From assembly GCA_028871795.1 (NCBI GenBank), contig JAGWMG010000005.1, forward strand, positions 1 through 64,000: a DNA stretch of 64,000 nt, given 5' to 3'. Position numbers and translations under genes: made by a program. Below, one piece after another: positions 61,964 through 64,000 of the stretch (positions are counted from its first letter, which is position 1; each line of letters begins with the position of its first letter). The notes under the pieces were generated by a model that made no database searches, was not told where the DNA came from, and saw nothing but the letters and a program-made list of their open reading frames with translations. The stretch comes from Alphaproteobacteria bacterium (GTDB lineage Bacteria > Pseudomonadota > Alphaproteobacteria > Micropepsales > Micropepsaceae).

Positions 61964-64000
61964 ATGGCCTCTCTGGTCCTCGGCGTCGTCGGCTCGGCGC
62001 TCGGCCCGTCGCTGTTCGGCGGCGGCGTCTCGTTTCTCGGCGCGGCGGTCACCGGCGCGCAGATCGGCGGCGCGCTGGGCGCGCTGGCCGGTGGCGAGAT
62101 CGACGCCGCGCTGATGCCCGCCGTCAAGCGCACGGGCGCGCGGCTGTCCGACATCGCCGTGCAGTCCTCCACCGAAGGCGCGCCCATCCCGCACCTCTAC
62201 GGGCGTATGCGCGCGGCGGGCCAGCTTTTGTGGGCCAGCCGCTTCAAGGAAACCACGTCCACCGCCACGACCGGCGGCAAGGGCGCCGCGCCCGCCGTCA
62301 AGACGACCGACTATCTCTATTCCATCTCCTTCGCGGTGGGCTTGTGCGCCGGCCCGGTCACCCGGATCGGACGGGTGTGGGCGGACGGCAATTTGATCGA
62401 CCTGGCGCAATACACCGTGCGCTTCTATCCCGGCGACGAGGCGCAGAGCTTCGATCCGCTGATCGAGGAGATCGAGGGCGCGGGCAACACGCCGGCCTAT
62501 CGCGGGCTGTGCGTCGTCGTCTTCGAGGACCTGCCGCTCGCCCAATTCGGTAACCGCATCCCGCAGCTGCAGTTCGAGATCGTGCGCGCGATTTCGTCGG
62601 ACAATCCGGCGTCGCTGGAGAACCTGCTGCCCGGCGTGGCGCTGATCCCCGGCGCGGGCGAGTTCGTCTATGCCACCGGGATCGTCAGCGAGGACGACGG
62701 CGAAGGTGCCACCGCCCCCGAGAACGCGCACGGCGCCTCGGGCGAAGCGGACCTGAAAGCCTCGCTCGACGAGCTGCAGGACCTGGCGGCGCACCTCGGC
62801 GCGGTGTCGCTGGTGGTGGGCTGGTTCGGCGACGATCTGCGCGCGGGCACTGTCAGGATCAAGCCGGGCGTCGAAACCGCGGCCAAGCTCACCTATCCCG
62901 AGACCTGGAGCGTCGACGGCGTGGCGCGCGCCGACGCCCATGTCGTGAGTCAAAGCGGCGGCCGCCCCGCCTACGGCGGCACGCCGTCGGACTTAAGCGT
63001 GGTGGCGGCCATCGCGGAGCTGAAAGCGCGCGGGCTCAGCGTGTTGTTCAATCCCTTCCTGTTCCTGGACGTGGCGGCGGCCAACGCCCTGCCAAATCCG
63101 TACACGGACAATGCCGCCGGCTTGGGCCAGCCGCCCTATCCCTGGCGCGGGCGGATCACGGTCAGCCCGGCCTGCGGTTACGCCGGCAGCGCGGATCAAA
63201 CTTCCGCCGCCGCGGCGCAGATAAGCGCCTTCTTCGGCACGGCCACCGCTGCCGACTTCTCCGTCAGCGGGACGGCCGTGTCGTGGACGGGCGGAAGCGA
63301 TTGGGGCTACCGCCGCATGATCCTGCATTACGCCAAGCTGTGTGCGGCGGCGGGCGGTGTCGACGCTTTCCTCATCGGCTCGGAGTTGCGCGCGCTGACG
63401 CGCTCGCGCAGCGATGCCTCCACCTATCCCGCCGTCGCCGCGCTGAAGACGCTGGCCGCCGACGTGCGCGCGATCCTGCCGGGCGCCAAGATCGGCTACG
63501 CCGCCGACTGGTCGGAATACAACAATCACCAGACCGGCGATGTACCCGGCGCGCTGATCTTCAATCTCGATCCCTTGTGGTCGGACGCCAACATCGACTT
63601 CGTCGGCATCGACAACTACCTGCCGCTGGCCGATTGGCGCGACGGCACCGCGCATCTGGATTACAACGCCAACGGTCCCACTTCCATCCACGATCCCGCC
63701 TACCTGGCGTCCAACATCAAGGGCGGCGAGGATTACGACTGGTATTATGCCGACGCTGCCGCGCGCGAGGCGCAGACGCGCACCACCATCGCCGACGGGC
63801 CGGGCAAGCCGTGGGTGTGGCGGGCCAAGGATCTGTGGGGCTGGTGGTCCAATCTGCACTACGACCGCCCGGCGGGAAGCGAGAGCGCAACGCACACCGC
63901 CTGGGCGGCGCAGTCCAAGCCGATCTGGTTCACCGAACTGGGCTGTCCGGCGGTGGAGAAGGGCGCCAACCAGCCCAACGTCTTCTTCGATCCCAAATCG
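61964..64000 (+). CDS. GTA host-specificity/tail fibre protein with TIM-barrel domain (g15), partial
   Basis: The frame runs to the window edge (679 codons without stop). The N-terminus (LGVVGSALGPSLFGGGVSFL; GAQIGGALGALAGGEIDAAL; VQSSTEGAPIPHLYGRMRAA) is the tail hub segment, followed by the GTA TIM-barrel-like glycosidase domain (ITVSPACGYAGSADQTSAAA; GGVDAFLIGSELRALTRSRS; IGYAADWSEYNNHQTGDVPG; IDFVGIDNYLPLADWRDGTA; KPIWFTELGCPAVEKGANQP). The family is about 1,300 residues, so half is out of the window. It is 42 bases after g14. Confidence 0.93.
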   Translation, partial: MASLVLGVVGSALGPSLFGGGVSFLGAAVTGAQIGGALGALAGGEIDAALMPAVKRTGARLSDIAVQSSTEGAPIPHLYGRMRAAGQLLWASRFKETTSTATTGGKGAAPAVKTTDYLYSISFAVGLCAGPVTRIGRVWADGNLIDLAQYTVRFYPGDEAQSFDPLIEEIEGAGNTPAYRGLCVVVFEDLPLAQFGNRIPQLQFEIVRAISSDNPASLENLLPGVALIPGAGEFVYATGIVSEDDGEGATAPENAHGASGEADLKASLDELQDLAAHLGAVSLVVGWFGDDLRAGTVRIKPGVETAAKLTYPETWSVDGVARADAHVVSQSGGRPAYGGTPSDLSVVAAIAELKARGLSVLFNPFLFLDVAAANALPNPYTDNAAGLGQPPYPWRGRITVSPACGYAGSADQTSAAAAQISAFFGTATAADFSVSGTAVSWTGGSDWGYRRMILHYAKLCAAAGGVDAFLIGSELRALTRSRSDASTYPAVAALKTLAADVRAILPGAKIGYAADWSEYNNHQTGDVPGALIFNLDPLWSDANIDFVGIDNYLPLADWRDGTAHLDYNANGPTSIHDPAYLASNIKGGEDYDWYYADAAAREAQTRTTIADGPGKPWVWRAKDLWGWWSNLHYDRPAGSESATHTAWAAQSKPIWFTELGCPAVEKGANQPNVFFDPKS

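Overview
The window is high-G+C alphaproteobacterial chromosome. This follows from glnD near trpS, the DUF1491/DUF2336/DUF2849/DUF6456 proteins, the DUF2849-cysI-DUF934 sulfite reduction operon, a PleC/DivJ-like kinase, GTTC-N7-GTTC (LexA-type) boxes and a gene transfer agent (GTA) head-tail cluster. The genus cannot be fixed from sequence alone. No tRNA, rRNA or CRISPR array was seen.

Layout. 1-840: the end of an IS3-family element and low-G+C cargo of unknown function. 850-9600: housekeeping genes (folB, a FolM-like SDR, trpS, glnD, a cold shock protein, tdk) with small secreted proteins between them, including a SodC-like protein that has lost most metal ligands. 9786-10965: three tandem secreted paralogues built around a CDxDGDxC motif. 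10997-12554: a small protein and a BglII-like restriction-modification pair, divergently transcribed around two LexA-type boxes. 12564-25000: uvrB, small unknown proteins, an MBL hydrolase, an inserted alpha/beta hydrolase, an amidohydrolase, a TSUP permease, a DUF1499 protein and an acyl-CoA ligase. 25400-34600: a MerR regulator, a DUF4424 protein, a DnaA-domain/DUF6456 pair, two bactofilins and two sensor kinases. 34682-49600: DUF1491, a TPR gene inserted beside a duplicated prfC fragment, prfC, a PLP decarboxylase, the sulfite reductase operon, an MFS transporter, a class A PBP and a PAS_5 protein. 49784-64000: the GTA cluster, running off the right edge.

The GTA cluster starts normally (TerS-like, TerL). 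About 4.6 kb of lower-G+C DNA then takes the place of the portal gene, the prohead protease gene and the 5' end of the capsid gene. The cargo is a T5orf172/GIY-YIG protein, a nitrilase-fold protein, an XRE remnant, an HNH endonuclease with a highly structured 5' leader, and a 5'-truncated DNA-polymerase-B-like gene. Downstream of the truncated capsid gene all tail genes look intact and tightly coupled, including a lambda G/GT-like -1 frameshift site. The locus therefore probably cannot make packaged particles by itself.

A second theme is single-gene insertion with partial duplication of a neighbour. Two inserts of about 1.27-1.29 kb, each carrying one signal-peptide-bearing gene, are flanked by diverged copies of part of the adjacent gene (MBL hydrolase 3' end; prfC 5' end). 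The main candidates for new biology are the HNH-linked structured RNA, the LexA-box-controlled restriction locus, the CDxDGDxC family, the nearly metal-free SodC fold and these inserts.
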